Shown: positions 1 to 10,964 of the stretch, one piece after another
Position numbering within the stretch: position 1 is the stretch's first letter
Layout: each line of letters starts with the position of its first letter
Source of the DNA: Lunularia cruciata
Lineage: Eukaryota; Streptophyta; Marchantiopsida; Lunulariales; Lunulariaceae
Assembly: GCA_948567375.1 (NCBI GenBank)
Contig: OX419756.1
Span: forward strand, 28,250,552 to 28,314,551
Reading direction: 5' to 3'
DNA length: 64,000 nt
Notes under the pieces: generated by a model
Told to the model about the DNA's origin: nothing
The model's database searches: none
The model's input: only the letters and a program-made list of their open reading frames with translations
Translations under genes and position numbers: made by a program

Positions 1-201
1 ACATGTCACCCATCCAAGTAAGTAATCCAAGGGTGGAGCTTGTTGACATGTCACCTATCTGTGTCCCTAATCCTATGGTGGAGCTTCCTTGGCGGAGATC
101 CTCTTTGTGTATATAATAAAGAGAAGGTGCTCCCTTTGGGCATTGATTGTTTGAGTGTGCAATCTGTGTTTTCTCTCTTCTCTTGTCCTCGGAGTATTAC
201 A
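1..201 (+). repeat. LTR-like arm with TATA box (left arm of inverted pair)
   Basis: This stretch matches, in reverse complement, the sequence at 4130-4348. Shared blocks include a TGACATGTCACC motif, a GGTGGAGCTTCCTT block, a TATA-type sequence near 108-118 followed by AAAGAGAAGGTGCTCC, and a common end at GTATTACA. A TATA box inside a dispersed repeat that ends in CA fits an LTR (U3 and R region). The left end lies outside the window, so true length and internal region are unknown. No protein is encoded here that I recognise. Confidence 0.6.
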
Positions 202-689
202 GGTTGCCTTTTTCTTGAATTTCAATAAAGGATTAGTTTGAATCACAACAAAGTGAGGTAAGGGTATAGCCCGAGTAAGAGTACAGATTTTCTAAAACCC
301 TAAAGATGAAGAGAATAATTTTTGATAAGATTTGGACAAAAATTTCTTTTAAATATTACTATTGTGCCAGAACTTTTGGCATTTTCCCTAGCCTTGTCCA
401 GCATATTCTGATATTCATTTATGGTGATGATCAATTTTGCAATTCTTATTGATCGCACTGTCAAAAATTCTATAACTCTCATAATTGGGACTTGGTCAAA
501 TTCACATTTGGGTTTTTCTCGTGTTAGACAAAACTGAGAGGAGTACAAAAATAGCAACAAATCCAACTTTGTATTCTACTCAATTTGAGTAGAATACATA
601 GATTTTATTATGAAATTGTTAGAGAAAAATTTCAAAGGTGATTACCTTTAAATTTATCCAACACTTGAAGTTGGGCCATACATATCTGC
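202..689. other. Intergenic or repeat debris, no gene recognised
   Basis: Follows the LTR-like arm. A short minus-strand open frame (300-566) has no recognisable domain. The truncated copia element begins near 690. I see no regulatory or RNA feature. Confidence 0.4.
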
Positions 690-2122
690 ATGTATTAAGT
701 CTCACTTTCTTGCTCTTGGTGCTCTTGTAGCCTTAGTGAAAGTAGCTTGCTTTTGCTTTCCCAAAATACATGGTTTCCAAAAGCCAAGTTGAATAGTATT
801 TGACTATGGGATCTTGCCATTGGTAGCTAATTGCTTCATATGCTTCTCACTCATGCGACCGAGTCTTTGGTGTCATAAAATCTAAGGGAAAAATTATATC
901 AGCAACTATCATGAGATGCTCTGATCTTCTTGTAACATACCAGGTTCCAACCTTTTATCCTTGTGCCAAAATCAGGTTTCTCCAAGTCACCTTCTCCCAC
1001 TACTATTTTCAAAGGATGTTTGATATCCTTCCTTATCCAAATAACCTATGGAAATCAAATTCCTCCTAAATCCAAGGACATAAATGAAATTTATCAATAT
1101 CCATAATGATCCTTGAGAGGTCTTTAAATTCACATTGTCTTTTCCTTTGATAAACAAAAGTTTATCATCAGCAAGATGAACTTTTCCAAGATTTCCTACA
1201 ACAAAGTTGTGCAGCAACTCTTTACATGGAGTAGAGTGAAAAGATGCACCAAAATCTATCACCCAAAATTCCATGGGACACTCTATGTAGCAAACAAGTG
1301 CATCATCTTGTTTTGTTGCTATGTTCATTGAGTTGTCCAACTTCCTTGGACCTTTACACTGATTCTTGAAGTGATCAATTATTGTAATTCCAATTCACAA
1401 TTTCTTTGTGTGCTTCCTTACAACCTATAATCACTTCTCTTCCTTGATTTTGACCAACCATTTCTCTCAATCTGACCTGGTTGAGGTTTTCTACCTTTGC
1501 TCTCAGCAAATATTACTGCACCTGAAAATTCTAAGCATTTCATTCTAAATCAAGTCTCATATATTCTCAAACTTGAGATAACTTGATCTTGATGAACTAC
1601 TCACTTTTATGATTGTTGCTCCTCAACTATCAAATAATGATTAAATTAGAAGAAATGCTTGACCTTCATCATCAAAATTGATCTTCATAGATTCCAATGT
1701 TGAAAGGATTGAGTTGAAATCATTCACTTGGTCTTGAATTGCTTCCACTTTTCTCATCCTTGTGTTCACCAATTGACAAATCAAGAAAACATTGTTCAAG
1801 GTAGAAGGTTTCTTATACATATATCATAACACCTTAATCAACCCATGAGTGTTCTTCTCATGGACAATGTTATACAGAACATGACTTGCCAATGTCAATC
1901 TAACCACACCCAAGGCTTGTTGATCTAGAAGCTCCCACTCAACTACTTTTATCTTTTATGGCTTTCTGCCTCAAGAGGTAGGTTTTGCTTCTTTTGATAT
2001 AGATAGTCTTTAATCTGCATCTTCAAATCAAAAATCCTTGCTATTGAACTTCTCAATTTTGACTTTCCAATCTTTTGCCATTGTTGTGTTTTCTTTCCAA
2101 AGAACCAACGATTTGATACCAT
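690..2122 (-). mobile_element. Truncated Ty1-copia element A (5' half: gag to protease/pre-integrase)
   Basis: Read on the minus strand, this is the 5' half of a copia retrotransposon. A primer-binding site (2110-2121) is followed by a decayed gag (about 2000-1600), then a protease and GAG-pre-integrase segment in a frame at 1340-987. That frame has the typical W-V-I-D start and a later L-I-S-I-G-Y-L-D motif. The protease catalytic triad reads D-F-G (codons at 1256-1248) instead of D-S/T-G, so it should be inactive. The element is collinear with and clearly similar to copia element B (29400-30726), which shares the same D-F-G. Similarity stops near 690, so integrase, RT and RNase H are missing. 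No intact open frame spans gag to protease. Known: copia order is gag-PR-IN-RT-RH. Inferred: old, dead copy truncated by deletion or a later rearrangement. Confidence 0.75.
2110..2121 (-). other. Primer-binding site of copia element A (initiator Met tRNA type)
   Basis: On the minus strand the LTR ends in CCCAACA and is followed after one base by TGGTATCAAATC. This resembles the common plant PBS TGGTATCAGAGC, complementary to the 3' end of initiator Met tRNA. Two of twelve positions differ. Confidence 0.7.
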
Positions 2123-2359
2123 TGTTGGGAGAAAAGAATTTGAATTGGAATTAAAAGAGTAGCAAGAATATGAATCTAGCTATTCTATGGAGAAAAAAAT
2201 CATTCATCAATTTGGTCAAGAATATTATACATAAGAATTATGCCAATTTTATGTGGTTTGCCCAAATCTACCTTTGTACACAACTACACAAGATTTTGTT
2301 TATTCAAGAATGTGCAAAGTCACACCTAACTATCAAATTTACAATATACAATACAACAA

Positions 2360-2445
<86 letters not shown>

Positions 2446-2660
2446 TTGCAATTAGAGTCCCTTATCTTGTTCACAAAGATATTGATCCCAATGTGAATTG
2501 CCTTCTTGTTCACTCCCATAATGAAATCCTATAATATGAAGATCTGTCCTGTAAGTACACTTCTACATTCCCATAGAAGATCTTTCTTGTACTTACTCTC
2601 CTCAAGATTGTTGTGATAATTATCCCATATTCTATTAATAATCCAACTCCACACTTAACA
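2123..2660 (-). repeat. 5' LTR of copia element A
   Basis: Bounded by TGTTGGGAG on the left and CACTTAACA on the right, it has TG...CA ends. The same termini and many internal blocks (for example the stretch around CTCCCATAGAAGA) recur in the two LTRs of element B at 26025-26874 and 30727-31520. It is about 540 bp, against about 850 and 794 bp for the others. A middle block present in those is missing and a long TA run is present instead. Confidence 0.75.
2363..2442. repeat. (TA)n microsatellite, about 40 units
   Basis: An uninterrupted TA run of about 80 bp inside the LTR of copia element A. The sister LTRs of element B have only short TATATA runs at the same place, so the expansion arose in this copy. 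Confidence 0.95.
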
Positions 2661-4129
2661 CTAACTACATCTTCATAAGGACCCAATATGTGAGCATCAT
2701 CTAAAAGTGAAAGAGAGATATGATAGAAAAGCCATTGCAACCTCCTCATAGAGCTATAAAGTGAACTAGGGTAAATATAGGCCTTCCTACAAGATCTATT
2801 TGGCAAGTTCTTAATATATGTAAATTCTATAAACTCTCTTTAGTAGAATGGTGCAATACAATGAAGGTGTCTCTATGTCATAGAAAGTATGCAAAAATGA
2901 GATAAAGGAGAGGATATGATTCCCTATTGAGCAAATTCATGCAAGAGATATTATTAAAGGCATTTGAGACATCAACTCGGACAACTACGTGATCACAATG
3001 GATATCTAGGGAAGCTCAAATGCCAACAATAATTGTCTTGTGATCTCTTGGACCAACAATAGAAAACTAATATGGAGACAAAAAGGATGAAAATGAGTGT
3101 CAAAGCTATAAATAAATAGCATGTGAAACTAAATTCAAGAAAACATCTCCAATATACAATGAAAGAACACCAAATGTCTCCTTTAAAAGAGAAGGAGAAG
3201 GGGTATGCCAAACAAAAAATTAGGTCTAAACTTCATTAGATCCAAGGAAATTCATTGAAAAAAAGCACAAAAAGAGAAAGGAAAAATCAGAATTTGGCAT
3301 GTTTGGTGAGAGATAATCATATAGATGCTAAAATACCAATATATATGATCCACCTTAAGAAAAAAATGTAGTAAAGCTTGAGCAAATAAAGACTCCATAA
3401 GCTATAAGTGGCAGGTAGATGGAGAATCTATAAGGCAAATAAAGCATAAGTGGAGAAATACCAATAGCTATAACCCATCTTAAGAAACACAAAGAATGCA
3501 ACAAAGCTTGAGCAAAGAAAGACTATGTAAGTTATAAGTGGCAAGTAGATGTAGATTCTATGAGTAAAATAAATCATTAGTGTAGAAGTGTGCTAGTCTA
3601 GAGGTGGTATTGCTTGGACTGTATGTTTATACTCATCTACTTGATATAATATCAAGTTATGATAAAAAGATGATGATGCTTTGGAAGTAGAGCATAGAAT
3701 TGTGTGGACTCCATGATCTTCTTAGCTATTGCACATATGGCATACTCATCCTATAGGGTTGATAATCCACTTGTAAAAACTTATGAATCCTAAAGCAATA
3801 TCTTAGTATCCTAATGTACTTCATGGGTTAGAAGGAGTAAAATCCATTCTAGGAAGAAGGCTAATAAGGTCCAAGGAGAAACATCTCTTCCTTAGTCATT
3901 TGCCAAGATAACTTGTAGTAGTAAGAAAGTGTGGAGCATACTAGGTAGCATAAAGGTACTGGAGTCCTAGTACATTTATATGGTATAGGAAAATTGGGTA
4001 GAAATGCTTGAATAAGTTCAAGAGAATGTAGCCTTTAGTATGAGTCTGGTGGTGCACAAATAGATATGACATGAGTGAAAAGTGGGTTTTTCATGCTCTC
4101 ATTTCTAAATATCTAGATCTCCTACTATA
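2661..4129. other. Intergenic stretch without recognisable gene
   Basis: Between the copia LTR and the inverted LTR-like arm. Short open frames occur but none shows a domain. The only structure I see is the imperfect tandem duplication at 3331-3586. Confidence 0.5.
3331..3586. repeat. Imperfect tandem duplication, unit about 125-130 bp, 2 copies
   Basis: Copy 1 (3331-3455) and copy 2 (3456-3586) share AAATACCAAT, CTTAAGAAA, AAAGCTTGAGCAAA, TATAAGTGGCA, GTAGATG and a common end. They differ by scattered substitutions. Noncoding. Confidence 0.8.
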
Positions 4130-4348
4130 TGTAATACTTCAAGGACAAGAGTACTCTCCAAGAGAGATACAAGAGAGAACACATAAACTTCACACTCAAT
4201 CTTTCAATGCCCCAAAGGAGCACCTTCTCTTTGTTATATAGCAAAGAGGATCTCCTCAAAGGAAGCTCCACCCTTGGATCAAATACAAGGATTGGTGACA
4301 TGTCAACAATCTACATCCTTAGATTATTTGCCTAGATGGGTGACGTGT
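4130..4348 (-). repeat. LTR-like arm, inverted relative to 1-201
   Basis: In reverse complement it aligns with 1-201 over the whole arm, including the TATA region, the AAAGAGAAGGTGCTCC block and the terminal GTATTACA. The two arms face each other across about 3.9 kb that includes copia element A. It could be a solo LTR, or one LTR of a rearranged element. Confidence 0.65.
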
Positions 4349-7300
4349 TGGTCCTTGTCCTATCTAGTTTGATCAAAGGGAATCTTTAGAGAATCTTCTT
4401 GTAGGAAGCTCAAAATCACATGGGTGAGGTACCATTAGAAAGCTCTCAATGAGACAAATCATGAAGGGTTGGGGGAAGAAAGCAAGCCTTTACCCCAAAA
4501 GGGAAGGGGATCTCTTCATTTCAAGGTGTAATCCATCCGTTTAAGCCTCTAAAATTGGCTATGAGGTTTTCAATCTATTTTTGGCTTTTGCACTATTAGT
4601 AGAAGTGCTCTTTGGTGGCACCTCTATTTGATCTACGTAGCCTGTCATACAAAATATCCTTCTAGATGTTACCAAGTCAATTTTTACCTCTAGATAATAC
4701 ATCAAATTGTTGGTATTAAACTATATTACACTAAGGAAAACTTTACCCATTGATAAGATTGTGTAGGTTATTGATGAGATGGTATGTAAAGATGTGCTAA
4801 GGGCATAGGTAGAAGAATATAATCTTGTAGTGGTGGTATTGGGTAAGTAGAGCTAGGGAGATAGGCCATGGTAGGGAGATCAAGGATAGATGTGATAAAA
4901 GATATGAAATCTTTTATAAGAGAATCAACCCATATAGAATCTTCCATGGGTATGTGCAAGGTTTGTGATATGGAGATTGGATGGACTCTACTATGTGAAA
5001 CTAATTAACTATATGTGTGTTCAAAAAGATAATGACAAAATATACTCCTTGATTTTATATAAGGAGTACGGGGTGGTACTAGAAGAGGAGTATTACAAGT
5101 GGTAGTCCTTCTAAATCTTAAACCCAAAGAATAAATTAAAAACATCTTTTTTGTAGGAATACTTTCAATAGAAAATGTCATAACATTTGCAATGCCAAAG
5201 GTAGTTTTTTAAACATTGGAATGATGGTCTTTGCGGTCAGAGTTATATTAGTAGTTGCTTAGAGATTACTTAGTGGCCACTAGATTTTGTGTTAGGGCTA
5301 GTGATCACACCATGGAGCCCACCATAACTTCCACCGTTTGCATTGTTAGATGAGCCACCAACAACACCGTTAGGGTTGGAGACATAGGTCAAGTAGAGGG
5401 GTATACCATAAAAGTCTAGCTCTAGAGACCTCATTTCCTTAATGTTGAGCCTTTGAGTCATTGCTATGGTAGACAAAGGCTGGTGAGAGTCACTTGGAGT
5501 CTCTTAGCTAGAGTGGGTGTGACTTGACCATAATCAATGCCCATTGTCGGAAGATTATTGGGTTGAAGATTGAGTTATGATCCAAGTTTAGTGTTATTCA
5601 AGTGTGAATTGAATTGAATTACATTAGAGAAGTGAGGTCAAGGGGAAATCAAATGTACAAACTAAAGGCATGGTGGTATTTCCAAGCTTGGTAGGATTGC
5701 TTGTATATGTAGTCATGGTTACTCAAGTTTCCTTTCAATTGTGTGGATTGTTACTCAAGTTCTCTCTCAATTTTTTGGATTGTGTGCAAAAGCTATGCTC
5801 AATTTACTATAGATTTACCAATGGTGCAGATGGTGTGTAGAAGTGCTACCAAAATTTACTGAAATTGAGGTTGAATTGAAGAGTGGGGGTTCAATTTTTC
5901 TGATTAGAGAAGCAAATTTGAGAGTGAGAGGTTGAATTGGCTTAGTCCTACTTCTTGAGGCTGATTTTTATCCCCACTCACTCACATATTGCAGTTCCAA
6001 TTTGTGTCTCTTCTCCTAAGTCTTCCTTCTACTTCACTCACTTGTATAAGATAATTTTAGTATGTGATGCTTGTTCCAAAGGCTACCTCTTTACACTCAT
6101 TCCATCACTTATGTTTTGCATGGAAAAGAGGTTAAGTGTGAGTAAGTGAAATCTTTTATAGGGATGAGTTAAAATGCACATAGTCTCTATTTTCAAAGTT
6201 TACTTTTGCTCACATCCTTGGACGAAGGAGGTTGGGATAAATTTCAAATTGGTGCTAGAAGACAAAACTTACAACAAGATAAATAATCAAAAAGATAACA
6301 ATTGCAAAACAACTCATGTTTATACATTTTTCCAATTCTATTTTATTGCAAATTTTTAACTCATAACTAAACTTACAAAATTCCACCACTTTATTTACGC
6401 ATTACTTTGCAAAGCAAATGATGCAGTCAATTTATATGTAAAATCAGCAAAGTCTATATTACTCCTTGATATTTTGCAAGATAGTGGAATGAGAAGCACA
6501 CCAAAGTGTGCCTCTATAAATGCACAATTCCTTGTAATTATGTAGTATTCTTCATGAAGATATATAAGCAAAAATATAGAATATTTTAACTCTAAATTAT
6601 GATTTTTATGAAAGCTCTCAACAATTTCAATTGTCCTTAACTTTTGTCATTCTATCAAATTTTGTTATGCTCGTAGTACAACAACAAGATCCATAACTTT
6701 ATTTTTGAGTCTAGATCAAACCTAGATTTTTTAGTCATCTTCTCAATGATACACTATCTACAAAGAACTCATCTACATAAGATTCATAGTATGTAGTATT
6801 TAACAAACCCTCATCTCTATCCATAGCCTTTTGCTCACCTCAGGAAGCATAATAAGACCCATAAAATAAAATTAAGAATAAGTTATGGCTCTTGCAGATA
6901 ACTTTTCCTTTTCCTTTTCTTAAAATAATCATCATAATTATTGATGTCACAATATATTATCTATTTTTTTAATTTACTTTGTAGAAATATATTGAACATT
7001 GCTTTTTGTCCATGGGATACATTGCCTCTAGAACTTTAAACCCTCTCATAGAAGCAATTCAAGCTTAACACACTCTTTACTCAACCTCATGAATTTCAAT
7101 TTGAACATAAGCTTACAGAGATACAAGCTATGTTACAAGAATTCATTATATTTATTTATATGATTATAGGGGTAATTATATTTAAATATTTTATTTTTCT
7201 CTCAAAATAAATTACCTTGTAAATTTGTTAAGAATTTTTTGAACTTTATGTATAATTTAGACTCTATAAATTGTGAATTTTGGTGATAGTCTAATGTTGA

Positions 7301-7385
7301 CGGACTAATAGTAAAATTTGTAAGAACAGGTAGTGCACTCAAGGATTCTGATGTGGAAATGACTAAGAGTGAAGGAAAATAGCAT
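4349..7385. other. AT-rich intergenic DNA, no gene recognised
   Basis: Only short, low-complexity open frames are present. A 68-residue Gly/Asn-rich minus frame (5476-5270) has no recognisable domain. No promoter, RNA gene or mobile-element coding motif could be supported. Confidence 0.4.
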
Positions 7386-8100
7386 TGTATCACAATTCAT
7401 TTATTATTTCCTATTTAATCTCTTGGGCAAGAACTAATCCCAAGAGAGTGTAGTGTCACCTCTTGTTGTCTTGTGGTGCACTATAGAAAAGAGAAAATCA
7501 ACAATCACTTTCACTACAAAAAGTTTCTTATAAAGTTACTTATAGAGGTGATGGCTCACTTCGCTCCGGGTGCCTCTCCATCTTAAAGACTTTGCACTCA
7601 GAGATATGTACTACACTTAGTAGAATGACACAACTATAAAGTCATTGTCATGGTCTAATGCCTTGGCTTTTCAATTTTGTGATACTTCCCATGCTATAAG
7701 TGTCCTAATCAACTCCTAAATGTACAGGTTCACTCCTTTGGGTCTCTCAAGAATCCCACATCCTGATCAAGGGAAAGTACACCCCTCTATACTCAAACAC
7801 TTAGTGACCTTTCCATGAAATTTCTACTCTACACAAACATTCAACAACACTGAGAATGGAAAACTCAACATGCAAACATATCCAAGTTCTCTTTACTGTA
7901 ATCAAAGTATGGAAATGAACATGCTAGCATTTGGGGCTAAGTTTAAATACACTTGTAGCTTTGCCCCAAAGGGATTAAGAGTCTAAGTGAATTACTTGAA
8001 ATACAATTACTTCAAAACTTGTATTACTATCTACATCACACACTTAAGTTCCTGATCCTATCTTATCCTGATCACATGCAAATTGATTAGCTGCCTTACA
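7386..8100. repeat. Dispersed repeat, probable solo LTR related to 24445-25020
   Basis: Starts at TGTATCACAATT. Shares with 24445-25020, in the same orientation, blocks such as CAAGAACT, AGTAGTGTCACC (here AGTGTAGTGTCACC), ACAATCACTTTCACT and AGGTGATG. The partner lies just upstream (in minus-strand sense) of a Ty3 gag, so this is plausibly the matching solo LTR. The 3' boundary is approximate. Confidence 0.5.
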
Positions 8101-8253
8101 AGTGTTAGGAAGGTGTCAGGTCTCCCCTAATCTAATTTGCAATTACGTCCTTTAGACTTCTAACTCCAAAGTGGTACTCTTCCTAAAGTAGGCACAACTA
8201 CAATACCTACTTAACAACAAAGTTTTATACACTCGAAAGTCCTTCGTCTTGAA

Positions 8254-10541
8254 TTATTTACAAATCCAAATTCGCTCGTCTTGAAGTATTTGCAATTTTG
8301 AGTGTGTCCTACTAACTCTCTTCACTACCTCTTCCATGTTTCTACATTCTGTTTCCAAACTCTCACCTTTGCAGCCAGAGTTTTGATCATGGTATCGTGC
8401 TGCATAACCTTCCGGTACAGTAGTTCTTGCACCCGATAGTCGTGCGGAAACCGTGCTCATAGCCCCAGGGGCTCGGCATTGAGTTCATCCGCTCGTATTG
8501 AGGAATCCTTTCCCTCTTCATGGACAGTTCAAAGATTCACCGAGCTGCACACAACCTTTCAGACAGCTCGGTGGCTTCTGTAATTTCTGCAGCTGCTCGC
8601 TGGAGCTCCTTGGTTACACCCTCAAGGTTCCCTCGACTCAACAACTCCCCTTCGGCCACACTTTGTCCTCTTACATGCCATTCAGTCAACTCGTTGCCTG
8701 TAAAAGAGCATCCGCAAAGTTTACCTGCTCCGCCTTCCTTTGGCTGGGATTGACCATGACTTCATGGTCGGACTGCAAGGACGGCTTAACCATGATGTCC
8801 ACTCGATCAGTCATTGCGTTCTTCTCCTCGGTTTGGAATTCAACCAATACCTGCATCTGCAGGGCCTTGAATGCTACAAATGCAACGCCTGGACAATAGT
8901 CATTGCCGATTCGTTGCCTTATTTCGGTATCTTGAGCCAATTCAACCTGGAAACGGGTGAACAAAGACTTAGGTAGAATCGTTCTCTTAGCATCCACTAG
9001 GATCAGGCTGAATCCCATGACCCACTGGCTATCCTGGCAGTGCATTTCATCTGTCCACCAAATGGGGAGAAATACATCTCTGGGAACAAGAGCCGGGATT
9101 AGTAGCTTGTTCTGGTCGACTAGGAAACAATGGCGCATACAGACAAGAATGGTCCGTCTCATTTTGGATTCTGTTGGTGCTCGGTAATACTGTATCAAGT
9201 CCCCGACTGCAAGGGTGTGATCGCTATCAAGTCTCTTCTGGAATTGAATTTGCGTTCCATTCTTCCACATCTCTTCAGGAAGGAGTAAGTGACCCACCAC
9301 TTGTTACAGAACCATTCGAGTTTGACAACTACGAGGTGACTCTTGGGTAATCCACCTTCTTCTAAGTCAGCCTCTGGAAAGTGAATCAGAGCTCCAACCT
9401 GGTGGAGGTAATTGATAGCAGCAACCAGTGTCTCCTCAAGCAGCAGATGATACTGCTTCCGGATGGTGTCCCAACTCACCACCGGGAACAATCTATGTTC
9501 TTCGGCCAAATCTGGAAGTTGATCTGCATATCTTGATAAACCTTTGGCACTTGTTTGGATCTGAGCATTTCTTCTGTCTTCCAAGAGCAACTTTTGCCTG
9601 AAACGCTTTGCTCTTTTTGATGATCGGACATCAAAGCAAGAGATGACTTGTCTTTTAGCTCCTGCCAGAGATCTGAAAGAACTTGCAGAGATAAATCGCA
9701 ACCAGTACCGCGAATCTTCGTATGCTTCATCCTGCATACTACTGCTCTTAGCATTGGCTCTACAAACAATCACAAGAAGTGTGGCATATGGGTCGTTGTA
9801 GGCCAAGTCTGGGAAAATATTTCCATTTAGAAAATGATACTCCTGTTGACCTGCAAGGTCCCACAAAACAAGTGTAAATTCTTCGTCTGAGATTTGCCTG
9901 ACTTCTATGGCCCGAGTCTGTTGCTTGCCCGAGATATCTGTCATCAGTTAACGATTTTCCCAAAGTGGTCTTCCCCACTGATGGTTCTCCGCACAGGAAA
10001 CACGTCCGTGCGAGGCAGGTACCTTAGCTCCACTCAATCTCTAGCGATCTGCAATCTGTCCACAAATCCGCTCCCAAAATCCTCTCCCAAAATCCCCTCC
10101 AGTTCTCCTTCCATGGATTTCCCCTAGGCCACTCTACTTCCAATCGAGCTGCCAAACAGAGATTAGTCTGATAGGAACGTAAAAACTCCTCTGCAGCTTC
10201 TTCGGTCAGCCCACAATTAAAAGCCAACACTCTCAGTTTTGGCAGGTGACTGAGGCTTTGCACAAGCTAAAAAATGTTAGATTTTGATGGGCAATGCGAT
10301 TGGAAAGCTAGACCTTCCAGGTAAGCTACGTGGCCAGATGCGAAGACCTTTGCGAGTATGGGATGGAAATAGGGAAGGGTTAAATCAGTCAAGAGTGGAA
10401 AGTGACCATCCATCAACGCTCCCGCACACATAATTATTTCCTTTCCAGTTACAAACTCCAACTCCCCGAAATGTAAGATCTTCAAAGCCCGTAAATTCCA
10501 TAAGTGCGAATTTCTCGGTATGAGTCCATGCAATCCATCCA
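8254..10541 (-). pseudogene. ROCO-type protein pseudogene (LRR - Roc GTPase - COR), truncated
   Basis: Minus-strand remains of a ROCO protein, the LRR-Roc-COR family that includes plant TORNADO1-like proteins. From the N-terminal side: LRR-like segments (10541-10030, with L-x-x-L-x-L patterns); a P-loop G-E-P-S-V-G-K-T-T near 9980-9950; a Roc switch II motif D-L-A-G-Q-Q-E-Y-H near 9858-9832; a COR domain with E-W-F-C-N then L-L-L-P-E-E-M-W (about 9320-9240) continuing to about 8690; and a coiled-coil-like C-terminal tail to 8254. Disruptions: a TAA between LRRs and P-loop (about 10024); a frameshift between P-loop and switch II (about 9945); another in COR (about 9300); more in the tail. The 5' end is cut by a copia LTR at 10542. 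The stretch is richer in GC than the flanks. The upstream half is not recognised beyond the copia element. It could be a real gene with base errors, but so many breaks favour a pseudogene. Confidence 0.75.
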
Positions 10542-10667
10542 TGTTAGAAAACAAAGTTTTGAGAACCTCTCGCAATAGCACATCATAAACCCCATTCAGC
10601 AAATAATTAATGTAAGGACGACAGTAAATAAATAATGTAATTCACTTTTCGTTTCCGAAACTATCTC

Positions 10668-10681
10668 CTCGCTTAAACGAG

Positions 10682-10712
<31 letters not shown>

Positions 10713-10752
10713 TTTTTTTTTTTTTAACTAACTGGCTGCTCGCTGAAACGAG
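10668..10752 (-). promoter_or_regulatory. Twin 14-bp stem-loops in LTR leader downstream of TATA
   Basis: CTCGCTTAAACGAG (10668-10681) and CTCGCTGAAACGAG (10739-10752) are both CTCG-N6-CGAG inverted repeats. They lie on either side of a TTTTG/poly-T tract (10681-10725) and, in minus-strand sense, just downstream of a TATATATATAT run (10757-10770). They would sit in the 5' leader of the retroelement transcript. The role is unknown; an RNA hairpin or paired protein site is inference. Confidence 0.5.
10681..10725. repeat. (TTTTG)n / poly-T low-complexity tract
   Basis: Five to six TTTTG units run directly into an unbroken T tract, within the copia LTR. Confidence 0.9.
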
Positions 10753-10964
10753 CTCATATATATATATATCATAGTCATTCGGGCTGAATATTGACCACTC
10801 AAAGTATCTAGTCACTTTACTACTTTGCCATAGTAGTAGTGATTGAATATGTTTAGATAAGGGCTTGACCCGCTCCTTACTATTTCATCCATCACACTTT
10901 TGCTCTTGACGGTCAATGGACTTCAATGATCAGTCAAGTCACTAATAACAAGGCAACCATAACA

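Larger units (their letters stand above)
10542..10964 (-). repeat. 3' LTR of copia element C
   Basis: Ends are TGTTAGAAAACA (10542) and CCATAACA (10964), giving TG...CA with a short TGTTA/TAACA inverted repeat. Just outside 10964, read on the minus strand, is a purine-rich stretch ending in GTGTAGAT that can serve as the polypurine tract. A TATA-type run is at 10757-10770. The first 78 bp also occur at 15053-15130, beside a degraded PBS, which marks them as the end of the other LTR. Confidence 0.75.

Noticed and set aside
2170-2534. Open frames through the TA repeat giving Tyr-Ile polymers on both strands
   Set aside because: They are a by-product of the (TA)n run inside an LTR, not genes.
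10542-10602. Upstream extension of the ROCO reading frame, and the apparent 75-bp direct repeat with 15053-15130
   Set aside because: The sequence starts with TGTTAG and recurs beside a degraded PBS, so it is copia LTR; the repeat is the LTR pair and not a duplicated exon.
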